Assembly (NCBI RefSeq): GCF_947492715.1
Contig: NZ_CANLNS010000001.1
Location: 1,054,001 to 1,118,000 of the forward strand
Direction of reading: 5' to 3'
Source: an uncultured Psychroserpens sp.
Lineage (GTDB): Bacteria; Bacteroidota; Bacteroidia; Flavobacteriales; Flavobacteriaceae
DNA length: 64,000 bases
The notes beneath the pieces are model-generated. The model saw nothing but the letters and a program-made list of their open reading frames with translations, was not told where the DNA came from and searched no databases. Within the stretch, counting starts at the first letter, position 1. Every line of letters begins with the position of its first letter. Positions 9,336 to 18,820 of the stretch are shown here, one piece after another. The position numbers and the translations under genes were made by a program.

Positions 9336-10241
9336 TTAAAAGTATCCTTGACGTTTTCTATCTTCCATTGCCGATTCAGAACGCTTATCATCACTTCTAT
9401 TTCCTCTTTCGGTTTGACGCATTCCAGAAACTTCATCTGCTATTTTTTCTAGGGTATCGGCATCAGATTCTATCCCACCTGTGATGGTAATATCGCCTAA
9501 GGTTCTAAATCTTATCTTTTTAGTTACAATCTCTTCGTTGTCTTCAAGAACTAAAAACTCTGAGTTTGGTATCCAGCTATCTTGTCTCCAAACCACTTCT
9601 CTTTCGTGTGCAAAATACAATGACGGAATAGCAATGTTTTCTCTTTTAATATAGTTCCAAACATCCATTTCTGTCCAGTTACTAATTGGAAACGCTCTAA
9701 AATGTTCACCTTCAAAATGTTTTCCATTAAAAATATTCCACAATTCTGGTCGTTGGTTTTTTGGATCCCATTGTCCAAAATCATCTCTATGCGAGAAAAA
9801 GCGCTCTTTTGCTCTTGCTTTTTCTTCATCACGTCGTCCACCTCCAATAGCACAATCGATTTTATTGTATTCTATAGCGTCAAGTAAGGTTGTGATTTGA
9901 AGCGCATTTCTAGTAGCGTTTTTTCCTTTTTCTTCGGCAACTCTACCTTCATCAATAGATTCCTGTACAGAACCAACAATAAGTTCTACACCTAAATCTT
10001 TAATAATATCATCTCTAAACTGAATCGTTTCAGGAAAATTATGACCTGTATCGACGTGCATTAATGGAAAAGGAATTTTAGCAGGATAAAATGCTTTTTT
10101 AGCCAAATGTGTTACTAAAATAGAATCTTTCCCTCCTGAAAATAAAATTACTGGATTGTCAAACTGAGCCCATACTTCGCGTAAAATATAAATGGCCTCA
10201 CTTTCTAATTCGTCTAAATAATTTAAATAATACTTACTCAT
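9336..10241 (-). CDS. cysD: Sulfate adenylyltransferase subunit 2, CysD
   Basis: This 301-residue enzyme of the PP-loop ATP pyrophosphatase type has the ATP-binding signature LFSGGKDSILVTHLA near residues 33-47. The conserved CAIGGGRRDEEKARAKER stretch follows near residue 130, and RQTERGNRSDD near the C-terminus. It catalyses adenylation of sulfate together with the CysN GTPase. Its length matches the family. Its start overlaps the end of cysC by 8 bases, so the two are probably translationally coupled. No PAPS reductase gene (cysH) is found next to it or elsewhere in the window. Confidence 0.96.
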   Translation of the reverse strand: MSKYYLNYLDELESEAIYILREVWAQFDNPVILFSGGKDSILVTHLAKKAFYPAKIPFPLMHVDTGHNFPETIQFRDDIIKDLGVELIVGSVQESIDEGRVAEEKGKNATRNALQITTLLDAIEYNKIDCAIGGGRRDEEKARAKERFFSHRDDFGQWDPKNQRPELWNIFNGKHFEGEHFRAFPISNWTEMDVWNYIKRENIAIPSLYFAHEREVVWRQDSWIPNSEFLVLEDNEEIVTKKIRFRTLGDITITGGIESDADTLEKIADEVSGMRQTERGNRSDDKRSESAMEDRKRQGYF

Positions 10242-10836
10242 TGTTGAGTTGTAATTTTGTTGTTATTAAATCTACTATTCTTTTTACAGAATCTTCTATA
10301 GATTCATCCTCAGTTTTTATCTCAATATCTGGAGTTTCTGGAGCTTCATAAGGCGCCGAAATCCCAGTCATATTCTTTATTTCTCCTGCCCTTGCTTTTT
10401 TATAAAGCCCCTTAACATCTCGTCGCTCACATTCTTCAATACTTGTGTTTATATAAACTTCGACAAAGTTAACATCTTTAACGATAGTTCTGATGTTCTC
10501 TCTGTCTTTTTTATATGGAGAAACGAATGCTGCTAAAACAACTAGTCCTGCATCAATCATTAAGTTGGCTATTTCGGCTATACGTCTAATATTTTCTTTT
10601 CTGTCTTCTGGAGAAAATGATAGGTCTTTATTAATACCTTTTCTAATATTATCTCCATCAAGAGCATATGTTTTTACTCCATTTTCAAAAAGTTTTTTTT
10701 CAACTAAGTTAGCAATGGTGGACTTTCCAGAACCAGAAAGGCCTGTAAACCAAATTAAAAAAGAGCCGTGTTTATTAGCTGCTATTCTGTCGTTTTTAGA
10801 AACCTGATAGCTATGGGGAATAATGTGTTTTGACAT
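10234..10836 (-). CDS. cysC: Adenylylsulfate kinase, CysC
   Basis: This 200-residue P-loop kinase has the Walker A motif GLSGSGKST near residue 32, then the APS-kinase signatures LDGDNIRKGINKDLSFSPED and NIRRIAEIANLM. It also has FVSPYKKDRE and a GLYKKARAGEIKNMTG segment. It phosphorylates APS at the 3' position to give PAPS, the sulfate donor of sulfotransferases. It is a stand-alone enzyme of normal length. It sits one base from the DUF2061 gene and overlaps cysD by 8 bases, giving the tight order DUF2061-cysC-cysD-cysN. Confidence 0.96.
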   Translation of the reverse strand: MSKHIIPHSYQVSKNDRIAANKHGSFLIWFTGLSGSGKSTIANLVEKKLFENGVKTYALDGDNIRKGINKDLSFSPEDRKENIRRIAEIANLMIDAGLVVLAAFVSPYKKDRENIRTIVKDVNFVEVYINTSIEECERRDVKGLYKKARAGEIKNMTGISAPYEAPETPDIEIKTEDESIEDSVKRIVDLITTKLQLNNE

Positions 10837-10837
10837 G

Positions 10838-11293
10838 TTATCTTTTTTTACCGAAAAAAAAATGTCTAATTCTGCCTAAAGGGAGTTTTAGCCAAAGTCT
10901 CTCGTGTAAGTAATACAATGCGAATTTCGTAAATAATTCTGTAAGTGCAATATATAATGCTATTTCATCAAAAGCATCTAAGACAGACCCTGAAATTACA
11001 AAGGTCATTGAAGTGGCAATAATGCGCCACGAAATTGTTTTTTGTAGTGTTTGTTTTTGTTTTACAGTTTTATGCACCAACACTCTTTGCCATATTCTCT
11101 CATGAACATAATACACTAAAAATTTAATAAGAAATTCTATAGAACCTATCTTGATAGCGTTCTCAATACTACAATGTCCTGTAATACAAGTAATGAGCAG
11201 AACAACTAAAATAGTATCTGTAGTTGCTACAATTCTCCATGAAATCCCTTTTAAGAGACTTCTAATATGCGACTCTTTCTTGTAAGTAGTCAT
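10838..11293 (-). CDS. Tandem DUF2061 membrane protein
   Basis: This 151-residue protein is built from two copies of the DUF2061 pattern. Copy one contains KGISWRIVATTDTILVVLL and copy two contains KTISWRIIATSMTFVISG. Each copy then has a helix ending in [VL]YYxHERxW (YYVHERIWQRV and YYLHERLWLKL). It has about four transmembrane helices. The function of the family is unknown. Its place between cysQ and cysC in this tight run suggests a job connected with sulfate or adenosine-phosphosulfate metabolism, for instance at the membrane. That link is inference from context. Confidence 0.82.
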   Translation of the reverse strand: MTTYKKESHIRSLLKGISWRIVATTDTILVVLLITCITGHCSIENAIKIGSIEFLIKFLVYYVHERIWQRVLVHKTVKQKQTLQKTISWRIIATSMTFVISGSVLDAFDEIALYIALTELFTKFALYYLHERLWLKLPLGRIRHFFFGKKR

Positions 11294-11303
11294 AGTTAAG
11301 ATA

Positions 11304-12116
11304 TTAACTCTTAGAAACTATAAACCATGGGTTTAATAAGTTTTCTTTATTGTAAAGTAATGATGCATTTGTTTCTTTCGAAATAACCTCAACTCCTACA
11401 GCCTCACAAATGGCTTGTCCGGCTGCTGTATCCCATTCCATTGTTGGTGCAAATCTTGGATACACATCTGCACTGCCTTCGGCCACTAAGCAAAATTTAA
11501 GTGAACTTCCTTTAGATACAATTTCAACATCATAGTCTTTTTCCTTTAAATCATTAACATAATCTAAAGTTTCTTGGCTCATATGAGATCTGCTTCCTAC
11601 AACTTGAACTAATTGAGATGTATTGGTTTTAGGTTGAAGCGGGATAGCATTTTCACTAATTGAAGCTAACGATGTATCATGTTCCTTCAATTCGCATTTG
11701 TATGCTTTATTTTGTTCTACATTAGCAAAGTACAATGTTTTCACAACAGGAACGTAAATAACTCCTAATATAGGTTTTCCTTCTCTAACCAATGCGATAT
11801 TAACTGTAAATTCGCCGTTACGCTTTATAAATTCTTTGGTGCCATCTACGGGGTCTACAACCCAGCAAGTAGACCATGTCTTTCTAATCGTAAAATCGGT
11901 TTGCTTATTCTCTTCACTAATAATAGGAATAGATGTAGGTTCTAAATATGAGTTAATAACATCGTTTGCTTTCTTATCGGCTTCAGTTAAAGGAGATTTG
12001 TCATCTTTAAGTTCAACATCAAACGCCGTATCATAAACTTGCATAATAACATCTCCCGCTTTAAGTGATGCTTCTATGGCAGTTTGTAAGTTTTTATTTA
12101 TTTCTATACCAATCAT
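11304..12116 (-). CDS. cysQ: 3'(2'),5'-bisphosphate nucleotidase, CysQ
   Basis: This 270-residue member of the inositol-monophosphatase superfamily carries the metal-binding motif [12 protein letters not shown] near residue 90, an EE pair (ISEENKQ) before it, and the second motif [11 protein letters not shown] near residue 227. It removes the 3'-phosphate of PAP, the by-product of sulfotransferase action, and thereby relieves product inhibition. The ATG at 12116 lies inside the last codons of fcl, giving a 23-base overlap. Its length is normal for CysQ. With CysN, CysD, CysC and the sulfotransferase it completes a PAPS cycle. Confidence 0.94.
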   Translation of the reverse strand: MIGIEINKNLQTAIEASLKAGDVIMQVYDTAFDVELKDDKSPLTEADKKANDVINSYLEPTSIPIISEENKQTDFTIRKTWSTCWVVDPVDGTKEFIKRNGEFTVNIALVREGKPILGVIYVPVVKTLYFANVEQNKAYKCELKEHDTSLASISENAIPLQPKTNTSQLVQVVGSRSHMSQETLDYVNDLKEKDYDVEIVSKGSSLKFCLVAEGSADVYPRFAPTMEWDTAAGQAICEAVGVEVISKETNASLLYNKENLLNPWFIVSKS

Positions 12117-13146
12117 ATATGTGTTTTATTCCGTTCTCTAATTTCATTTTATGCGTCCACCCTAAAGCATGTAACTTAGATACGTCGGTTAGTTTTCTAA
12201 GTGTACCATCTGGTTTATCTGTATTAAACACAAGCGAGCCATTGTAACCTATAACATTTTTTATGGTTTCGGCCAGTTCTTTAATTGAAATATCTTCTCC
12301 TGTACCAATATTGATGTGCGTGTTTCTTATTTCTTTTTCGCCTTCTAAAAAGGTGTCTTTAAAACCTCTATGTTCCATAATAAACACACAAGCATCAGCC
12401 ATGTCTTTAGACCATAAAAATTCGCGCTTTGGTTTACCTGTTCCCCATATCTCAACCGTGTTTTCTGATACCCCAAAGGACGACAAATATGTTTTTGCCT
12501 CTTCAATAGTTGATAGTCCTGTATCTTTCAATATCTCGTCAAATGCTGATTCACTTAATAGTTTTGAAAGGTGGATTTTTCTTATTAAGGCTGGAAGTAC
12601 ATGTGATTTTTCTAAATCAAAATTATCATTAGGACCATACAAATTGGTAGGCATTACCGAAATAAAATCTGTGCCATACTGCAAGTTGTAACTTTCACAC
12701 ATTTTGATACCAGCAATTTTCGCAATCGCATAAGGTTCATTTGTATACTCCAAAACGTCTGTAAGAAGATAATCTTCTTTCATTGGTTGGGGTGCATTTT
12801 TAGGATAGATACATGTGCTTCCTAAAAACAGCAGCTTCTTAACATTATTAATGTAGCTATGATGAATTACATTGTTTTGAATCATCATATTGGCGTATAT
12901 AAAATCTGCCCTATAGACATTATTTGCTATTATGCCTCCAACTTTTGCGGCTGCTAAAAACACATATTCTGGTGTTTCTGTTTTAAAAAACTCGGCAACA
13001 GCAACTTGATTAGTTAGGTCTAGTTCTTTATGGGTTCTTGTAACAATATTGGTATATCCTTTTTGTTGAAGGTTTTCTAATAATGCACTCCCAACAAGAC
13101 CTCTATGGCCAGCAACATAAATTTTTGAGTTCTTATTCATTTTCAA
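12094..13146 (-). CDS. fcl: GDP-L-fucose synthase
   Basis: This 350-residue short-chain dehydrogenase/reductase has the nucleotide-binding motif [14 protein letters not shown] near residue 13 and the catalytic YxxxK in [10 protein letters not shown] near residue 140. The [19 protein letters not shown] stretch is diagnostic of the fucose synthase family. It converts GDP-4-keto-6-deoxymannose, made by Gmd, to GDP-L-fucose. It is somewhat longer than the E. coli enzyme because of an insert around residues 195-225, which I believe is usual in Bacteroidetes. Its start overlaps the upstream SGNH gene by 14 bases. Confidence 0.95.
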   Translation of the reverse strand: MKMNKNSKIYVAGHRGLVGSALLENLQQKGYTNIVTRTHKELDLTNQVAVAEFFKTETPEYVFLAAAKVGGIIANNVYRADFIYANMMIQNNVIHHSYINNVKKLLFLGSTCIYPKNAPQPMKEDYLLTDVLEYTNEPYAIAKIAGIKMCESYNLQYGTDFISVMPTNLYGPNDNFDLEKSHVLPALIRKIHLSKLLSESAFDEILKDTGLSTIEEAKTYLSSFGVSENTVEIWGTGKPKREFLWSKDMADACVFIMEHRGFKDTFLEGEKEIRNTHINIGTGEDISIKELAETIKNVIGYNGSLVFNTDKPDGTLRKLTDVSKLHALGWTHKMKLENGIKHIYDWYRNK

Positions 13147-14713
13147 AAGATGGTTTCATAAATTCTATACTATTAGGTACGAGATAAACATCATTGGTGC
13201 TTTTAGTGCCTCCTTCCCAAGTTGGTACTTGTCTGTCTTTATCTGTTGGACCAAATATAACATGTAAGTTGGTGGTATTTGCGTTTCCGGATAACGAACA
13301 TATATACCAGCCATCTCCTAATGATTTGATACTTGCGTTTTCATTTTTAAAATCTCCTGCCGCCGCTACACCTTTTACTACACCTTTCTCCAGATCAAAA
13401 ATAGCATCTACTCTATTTGGATATACTCCTGATATTCTTAAACCAAAATAACTTCCTAAATCTCCTTTTTTTACTGTAAAACTAACCCCGTAATCTGCAT
13501 CCTCTTTTGATCCTATTCCTTTAACTCTCACATAGGCATTTTTAGAATCTTCGTGCCTTGAAATATGGCTTATGCTATCTTTAGAATTATAAATTAAATC
13601 AGTGTTTTTAATTAGAGTATTTACACGACTCCAACCTTTAATGTTATCACTCGTGATATTTTTAGTGGTTTCAGGTTGTACTTCTTTTTCCGAAGTGTTT
13701 TTTTCTGAAACATCATTTTTAACTCCCCTTTTAATATCAAACGATGTGGTGATCGAATCTAGCAGAATGGGCGCAAGTTTTCTGTTTCCATACTTGTTTA
13801 GGTGAGATAAATCACTAAAATCATTTGCCGTTAAATTGATTTGATTAAAAATTCGGTTAAAATTAAAATGTGTTGCATTATGAGATTTTAAGAATGTTTC
13901 AATGTACTTCATTTTTCCATATTCATTCTTTTCGTAGATCATGTTTAAAGCAGGAGCTGTAACAAAAAGTAATTTTATGTTCTTTTCTTTACATTTTTCT
14001 ATAATCCCCAAAATCAAGTCTTCACTTTCAGCATCTAATTTAATTTCTGAAGCGTTATCAACCAGAGTGCTATACTCGGATGCTACTTGTTTATAATCCT
14101 TTTTCTTGTTCTTTAACTCTTCTTTTAAGATGTGTGATTCATTAAGTTCAAAACCATCAATGTTAGCTTTGCTTAAGTAGTCTGTTCTGTTTCTGGTTTC
14201 AATAAGCTCTTTTGATAGATTATCGTGAAATCTAATCGTAGGACTCATAGCTCTAGGGTACTCGGTAGGCTCGTAAAACTTTCCTATTAACGATAGGTAT
14301 TCTTTAGAGAATTTTAATTCATCTAAAGCTGCCATTTGAAGAAATTTTAATCGCTCGGTTTCATATTTTTTAAATTGCCATGGCGATATTTCAATAACCA
14401 ACACTTGTTTTGGGTGCAGTTTTTCATTTTCAATAAAGTGATCAAATATTGCCTTGGTGATAGCAAAGTGTTGTGCAGAACTGCCAATGTTAACACTTTT
14501 AGTGTGAAGTATACTATCTACATACCTTGTATTATATGTTCTTTGAGATAGTGAATTCCCCATATACACAAAATCATAGTCGTTATCCTCATTTAAAAAA
14601 TTATTATATGTGGTATGAAAAAACTCATCTTGGATACAATAGCGATCAATAACTTTAACCAGTATTACGGTAATGATTAAGAATATGATTGATTTTATAT
14701 ATAGTTTACTCAT
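13133..14713 (-). CDS. Membrane-anchored SGNH-type protein of the O-acylation unit, with unnamed C-terminal domain
   Basis: This 526-residue protein starts with one transmembrane helix (residues about 6-22) and then an SGNH-hydrolase-like domain. Block I reads [11 protein letters not shown], with Ser54 preceded by Asn where GDS is usual, and block V reads [10 protein letters not shown] with Asp301 and His304. It is encoded 12 bases after an MBOAT acyltransferase, as in AlgI-AlgJ and DltB-DltD pairs, so it probably helps acylate the polysaccharide in the periplasm. Residues about 355-520, after a polar Ser/Glu/Thr linker, repeat the domain found in the lipoprotein at 7129-8043 ([28 protein letters not shown]). 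The role of this tail is unknown. Confidence 0.75.
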   Translation of the reverse strand: MSKLYIKSIIFLIITVILVKVIDRYCIQDEFFHTTYNNFLNEDNDYDFVYMGNSLSQRTYNTRYVDSILHTKSVNIGSSAQHFAITKAIFDHFIENEKLHPKQVLVIEISPWQFKKYETERLKFLQMAALDELKFSKEYLSLIGKFYEPTEYPRAMSPTIRFHDNLSKELIETRNRTDYLSKANIDGFELNESHILKEELKNKKKDYKQVASEYSTLVDNASEIKLDAESEDLILGIIEKCKEKNIKLLFVTAPALNMIYEKNEYGKMKYIETFLKSHNATHFNFNRIFNQINLTANDFSDLSHLNKYGNRKLAPILLDSITTSFDIKRGVKNDVSEKNTSEKEVQPETTKNITSDNIKGWSRVNTLIKNTDLIYNSKDSISHISRHEDSKNAYVRVKGIGSKEDADYGVSFTVKKGDLGSYFGLRISGVYPNRVDAIFDLEKGVVKGVAAAGDFKNENASIKSLGDGWYICSLSGNANTTNLHVIFGPTDKDRQVPTWEGGTKSTNDVYLVPNSIEFMKPSFENE

Positions 14714-14725
14714 TACACTTTAGAT

Positions 14726-16195
14726 TTAAAATTGAAAATAAATAAATTGTGAAGTGTCGTCATCTCCATAAACACCATAAAGCATAATTGTAAACACGAT
14801 AATAATATAAAAAAGCCACCTAAAGATAATGGATTGCTTATTAAAAAAAGACAAGACATTTTTACGACTATGGATAATTTCAAAAACTAATAATAATACA
14901 ATAAACACAAAAAGCGGAATCATATGTGTTTTTTCTAGTCCTAAGTTGTAAATAGAATCTGAAACGACAGATACATAATTATTTACAAAAATATTTTTGA
15001 TTAAAAGTTTAGCATTAATAAACGTGTCTGCTCTAAAAAATATCCATGCGAAGCAAACAATGATAAAGGTTACAATTGAAAAAAAGAGGTTGTTAGAAAA
15101 CTGCTTTTTATCTAGACCTAGTTTGGCGTATACTTTTTTTCTGTTTTTATATGTTGCTTTTTCTAATACTATTATTAGTCCGTGAACCGCTCCCCAAATC
15201 ACAAAATTTATAGCTGCGCCATGCCATAAACCACTTAGCAAAAACACCAAGAACAGGTTAAAATATGTCTTGTATTTACCTTTTCGGCTACCTCCTAACG
15301 GAATATAGACATAATCTCTAAACCAAGTAGAGAGTGAAATGTGCCAGCGGCGCCAAAATTCTGTAATGGACTTTGAAAAATAAGGGCTATCAAAGTTTTT
15401 CATTAAATCAAACCCCATAGTTCTGGCTGTTCCTATCGCTATATCTGAATAACCTGAAAAATCACAATAAATTTGAAAAGCAAAAAGAACGGTTGCCAAC
15501 ACGACGTCAATGCCTTGATAGGCTTCAGGATTATTATACACCTGATTAACGACTACGGCAGCTCTATCTGCTATTACCATCTTTTTAAACAACCCAAATG
15601 CTATTAAAAGCAAACCAGATTTTACCCTTTCATAATTAAACTTATAGATTTTAAAAAATTGAGGTAATAAATGTGAAGCTCTCTCGATTGGACCTGCTAC
15701 TAATTGAGGGAAAAAGGAGACAAAAGCAAAAAAGGCTAAAGCATTTTTTGTAGGCTCAAGTTGTTTTCTATAAATATCTATAGTATAACTTAGGGTTTGA
15801 AATGTATAAAAACTAATCCCAACAGGAAGAATAATATTTAGAGTTGAGATTTCCATCTCTCTTCCAAATAATGTAAATGCATCAACAAAAGTTTCAATAA
15901 AAAAATTGGTGTACTTGAAGTAAACAAGGAAGCCTAAGTTAACAAACAAGCTCACAAATAAGAGTCGCTTTCTAGTTTTGGAATTATCGGTCTTATGCAT
16001 TTTAAGGCCTACCGAATAATCTACTAAGGAGCTAATTGCTATTAAAATAAGAAATCGCCAATCCCACCAACCATAGAAAAAATAACTTGACACAAGGATC
16101 AAAACATTTCTAGAAACTAAGTTTTTGGAAACAACCCAGTAGAGTGTTAAAACTACTGGTAAAAATATTGCAAAATCTATAGAATTAAATAACAT
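14726..16195 (-). CDS. MBOAT-family O-acyltransferase (AlgI/DltB-like)
   Basis: This 489-residue multi-pass protein is a typical membrane-bound O-acyltransferase. It has FPQLVAGPIERASHLLPQF near residue 160, FWRRWHISLSTWFRDYVYIP near residue 275, and LLSGLWHGAAINFVIWG with the catalytic histidine near residue 325. These match AlgI and related enzymes that move an acyl group across the membrane onto a polysaccharide. SGNH-type partners are encoded on both sides: one 2 bases upstream and one 12 bases downstream in transcription order. Acetylation of the exopolysaccharide is the likely outcome. Confidence 0.92.
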   Translation of the reverse strand: MLFNSIDFAIFLPVVLTLYWVVSKNLVSRNVLILVSSYFFYGWWDWRFLILIAISSLVDYSVGLKMHKTDNSKTRKRLLFVSLFVNLGFLVYFKYTNFFIETFVDAFTLFGREMEISTLNIILPVGISFYTFQTLSYTIDIYRKQLEPTKNALAFFAFVSFFPQLVAGPIERASHLLPQFFKIYKFNYERVKSGLLLIAFGLFKKMVIADRAAVVVNQVYNNPEAYQGIDVVLATVLFAFQIYCDFSGYSDIAIGTARTMGFDLMKNFDSPYFSKSITEFWRRWHISLSTWFRDYVYIPLGGSRKGKYKTYFNLFLVFLLSGLWHGAAINFVIWGAVHGLIIVLEKATYKNRKKVYAKLGLDKKQFSNNLFFSIVTFIIVCFAWIFFRADTFINAKLLIKNIFVNNYVSVVSDSIYNLGLEKTHMIPLFVFIVLLLVFEIIHSRKNVLSFFNKQSIIFRWLFYIIIVFTIMLYGVYGDDDTSQFIYFQF

Positions 16196-16197
16196 GG

Positions 16198-17586
16198 TTA
16201 GTCTGTTATATAAGGCGTTGAAATCATTAAATGCTTAATATTAGGTTGATCCCCAACAACATTTATCTTTAACTTGTGGGCTTGATGTTGAGCGCTATTA
16301 GATCTAAATAATTTGTACTTGTTTACATCTGGCTCTAGCTTAATTGTGTCTTTTATGATTTGATTAACTCTAAATTTAATTTTAAAGTTTTCTGGTGTTT
16401 CGTTTTTTAAAATTTTTTCTATTCTGAATAGATTGAAATCAGCTCCATTGATACGTATTCTTTTAGAGTTGGATAAAAACTTTTCAGTATTGTTTCCTTC
16501 GCCATCAAATCCTGTTTTCTCTCCTTCTAGTTTAAACTTAAATGTTTGATGTTCTCTATCCATATCAAAAATAGTTATCGTCCATTCTTCTTCAATAGGA
16601 AATGGTTTACCAAGAGTAACACGGCTTATGCCTGGCATCCAGCTTTCAAACCCTTTTGAAGGTCTTTCTATATGATAAGAGCTTCGAAACTCGGATGGTT
16701 TTTTATCATCTATAAATACCTCAACATAACACGTATCAACTTTTCTTATTGAACGTTCTAAAACAAGTTCTACATTAGTAGTAGTTGAAGGTATTTCGAT
16801 ATCCTTATCTAACTGATTAGGCTGGATTATTATTCTTAAGTTTTCTTCCTTAATGTTATAATCTATAGCATCAGATTTTGGGAATTTTGAAAGCACTATT
16901 TGCCTCAATAATCTATTACCTTTTTCATTTGGGTGTACATTAGGATCTATTGTATTCCCCATTAATTGGTTTGGTGATATTGTATTTTCTTCTAAATGTG
17001 TTTTCCATTGCTCCCTTACATTAACAAAACCGCAATTGTATTTTTTCGCTATGGTTTGAATAGCCTTAGAATCAAAATCGTGAGACTTATTTATAGACTC
17101 TAGTCGATCACTTGGTGTATCCCAAACATAGTGATGGTCCAATAATAAAATATCGGCAGGAGTTTGTTTTCTTATATTTTTAATAAAGGCATCATAAAGA
17201 CTGTCTTCTATACCATCATAGGCATGGAAAATGATAAGATCTGGATTTTCTTGATATACATCATGTTGAACCGTTTTGGTTAAATCTGGTATGGTAAATC
17301 CTCCTATAGGTTTGTGTTTATATGTAATCTTTGCATAAGGAAAACGTGCCTTAAGAGAGTCTACTAATAAACTGGTTTTCATACCACCAATTATAGACTG
17401 CCCATAAAACAAAATCTCTACTTGGTTTGGTTGTTCTTTAGTGCTGTTATTAAGTAGATATAATGTTCTGTCTATGCCTGTATGTTTTATATCTTCTTGC
17501 TGAGCAGAAGAGTCGGCACAACAAAAACATGTCACAGTAATGATCGCAAAGAAAAGAACTAAAAAACCTGACTTATTGTATTTCAT
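16198..17586 (-). CDS. Secreted SGNH/GDSL-type esterase-like protein
   Basis: This 462-residue protein has an N-terminal hydrophobic signal segment (residues about 7-25, Cys-rich at its end). Its SGNH-like core carries block I ILFYGQSIIGG (Ser64, with Gln in the usual Asp position) and the block V segment IDPNVHPNEKG (Asp214, His218). The C-terminal half (about 240-460) is beta-rich and not recognised. It lies one base before the gmd stop and 2 bases from the MBOAT gene, so it belongs to the acylation unit. It may complete acyl transfer to the polysaccharide or remove acyl groups; the sequence does not distinguish these. Confidence 0.75.
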   Translation of the reverse strand: MKYNKSGFLVLFFAIITVTCFCCADSSAQQEDIKHTGIDRTLYLLNNSTKEQPNQVEILFYGQSIIGGMKTSLLVDSLKARFPYAKITYKHKPIGGFTIPDLTKTVQHDVYQENPDLIIFHAYDGIEDSLYDAFIKNIRKQTPADILLLDHHYVWDTPSDRLESINKSHDFDSKAIQTIAKKYNCGFVNVREQWKTHLEENTISPNQLMGNTIDPNVHPNEKGNRLLRQIVLSKFPKSDAIDYNIKEENLRIIIQPNQLDKDIEIPSTTTNVELVLERSIRKVDTCYVEVFIDDKKPSEFRSSYHIERPSKGFESWMPGISRVTLGKPFPIEEEWTITIFDMDREHQTFKFKLEGEKTGFDGEGNNTEKFLSNSKRIRINGADFNLFRIEKILKNETPENFKIKFRVNQIIKDTIKLEPDVNKYKLFRSNSAQHQAHKLKINVVGDQPNIKHLMISTPYITD

Positions 17587-18705
17587 TTACTCAAAGTAGT
17601 TTTTAATTCTATAACCACCATCTTTTAAGTATTGTTGTTTTTGCATTAACTTAATATCGCTAGACATCATATCTTCAACTAATGCTGGTAGGTCATACTT
17701 AGGTATCCATCCAAGCTTTTCTCTTGCTTTTGTTGCATCTCCTATAAGTAAATCAACTTCAGTTGGTCTATAATATTTTTCGTCAACAGCCACCACTTCT
17801 TTTCCTATTTCTACCTGGTAGTCTGGATTACTACAAGATTTGATATAGCCTTTTTCATTTGAGCCTTTGCCTTTAAATTCTAGTTCAATTCCAACATGAT
17901 CAAAGCTCATTCTAACAAAATCTCTTACTGATGTTGTTTTACCTGTAGCAATAACCCAATCTTCAGGAGTATCAGCTTGTAAAATCATCCACATCATTCG
18001 AATATAATCCTTTGCATGTCCCCAATCTCTTTGGGCATCTAGGTTTCCTAGATATATTTTATCTTGAAGACCTAAAGCTATTCTAGATGTTGCTCTAGTT
18101 ATTTTTCTAGTAACAAAAGTTTCTCCTCTAATAGGTGATTCATGATTGAATAAGATTCCATTACAGGCATAGATTCCGTAGGCTTCCCTATAATTTACTG
18201 TAATCCAATAGGCGTACATTTTAGCAACTGCATATGGACTTCTTGGGTAAAAAGGAGTGGTTTCTGTTTGAGGTACTTCTTGAACTTTCCCATACAACTC
18301 TGACGTTGATGCTTGGTATATTCTTGTAGACTTCTCTAATCCAAGAATTCTAACCGCTTCTAAAAGTCTTAATGTTCCAACACCATCTGCATTGGCTGTA
18401 TACTCAGGTGTTTCAAAAGACACATGTACATGACTCATGGCTGCCAAGTTGTAAATTTCATCAGGTTTTACATCTTGGATAATTCTAATTAGGTTAGTAC
18501 TATCTGTCAAATCTCCATAGTGTAATATGAAATTTTGATCTTCTTCATGTGGATCTTGATATAAGTGATCTATTCTTGCTGTATTAAACAATGATGACCT
18601 TCTCTTAACTCCGTGAACTATGTATCCTTTTTTTAATAAGAACTCACTTAAATAAGCTCCATCTTGACCAGTTACGCCTGTAATTAATGCTATTTTTTGT
18701 TGCAT
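17587..18705 (-). CDS. gmd: GDP-mannose 4,6-dehydratase
   Basis: This 372-residue SDR enzyme has [15 protein letters not shown] near residue 9 and [11 protein letters not shown] near residue 62. It also has the catalytic YxxxK in [13 protein letters not shown] near residue 155 and the long [19 protein letters not shown] segment diagnostic of Gmd. It converts GDP-D-mannose to GDP-4-keto-6-deoxy-D-mannose, which Fcl turns into GDP-L-fucose. A 100-base gap precedes it, with a likely promoter, so it may head its own transcript covering the acylation, fucose and sulfation genes. The dedicated mannose-activation genes are not in this window. Confidence 0.97.
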   Translation of the reverse strand: MQQKIALITGVTGQDGAYLSEFLLKKGYIVHGVKRRSSLFNTARIDHLYQDPHEEDQNFILHYGDLTDSTNLIRIIQDVKPDEIYNLAAMSHVHVSFETPEYTANADGVGTLRLLEAVRILGLEKSTRIYQASTSELYGKVQEVPQTETTPFYPRSPYAVAKMYAYWITVNYREAYGIYACNGILFNHESPIRGETFVTRKITRATSRIALGLQDKIYLGNLDAQRDWGHAKDYIRMMWMILQADTPEDWVIATGKTTSVRDFVRMSFDHVGIELEFKGKGSNEKGYIKSCSNPDYQVEIGKEVVAVDEKYYRPTEVDLLIGDATKAREKLGWIPKYDLPALVEDMMSSDIKLMQKQQYLKDGGYRIKNYFE

Positions 18706-18759
18706 TTTTTCAATTTAAAACATTAAAATAATCCTAATGTGGATCTATTTATTAATCTG

Positions 18760-18767
18760 CAAATGTA
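18760..18767 (-). promoter_or_regulatory. Candidate -7 promoter element upstream of gmd
   Basis: On the minus strand this reads TACATTTG, a full match to the Bacteroidetes -7 consensus TAnnTTTG, about 55 bases upstream of the gmd start. The -33 region lacks a well-spaced TTG; the nearest options are GTG triplets or a TTG with a 24-base spacer. It lies in the largest gap inside the polysaccharide cluster, where an internal promoter would be expected. Confidence 0.45.
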
Positions 18768-18783
18768 TGATTTTTGTCGCTAT

Positions 18784-18820
18784 TTATCACACAATAAAGC
18801 GAAGCTTAATGCTGTGATAA
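18784..18820. repeat. Inverted repeat at the end of rfbD
   Basis: TTATCACA (18784-18791) is repeated in inverted form as TGTGATAA (18813-18820), and a smaller AAGC-GAA-GCTT hairpin can form between the arms. The right arm lies within the last codons of rfbD. No T-run follows, so it is not a classic intrinsic terminator. It could stabilise a 3' end, attenuate read-through or bind a regulator next to the gmd promoter candidate. Confidence 0.5.

Noticed and set aside
10493-10807. A 104-codon open frame on the plus strand opposite cysC
   Set aside because: It is antisense to strongly conserved APS-kinase motifs and has no features of its own.
12263-12691. A 142-codon open frame on the plus strand opposite fcl
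   Set aside because: It is a shadow of the fucose synthase gene, with no start context or recognisable domain.
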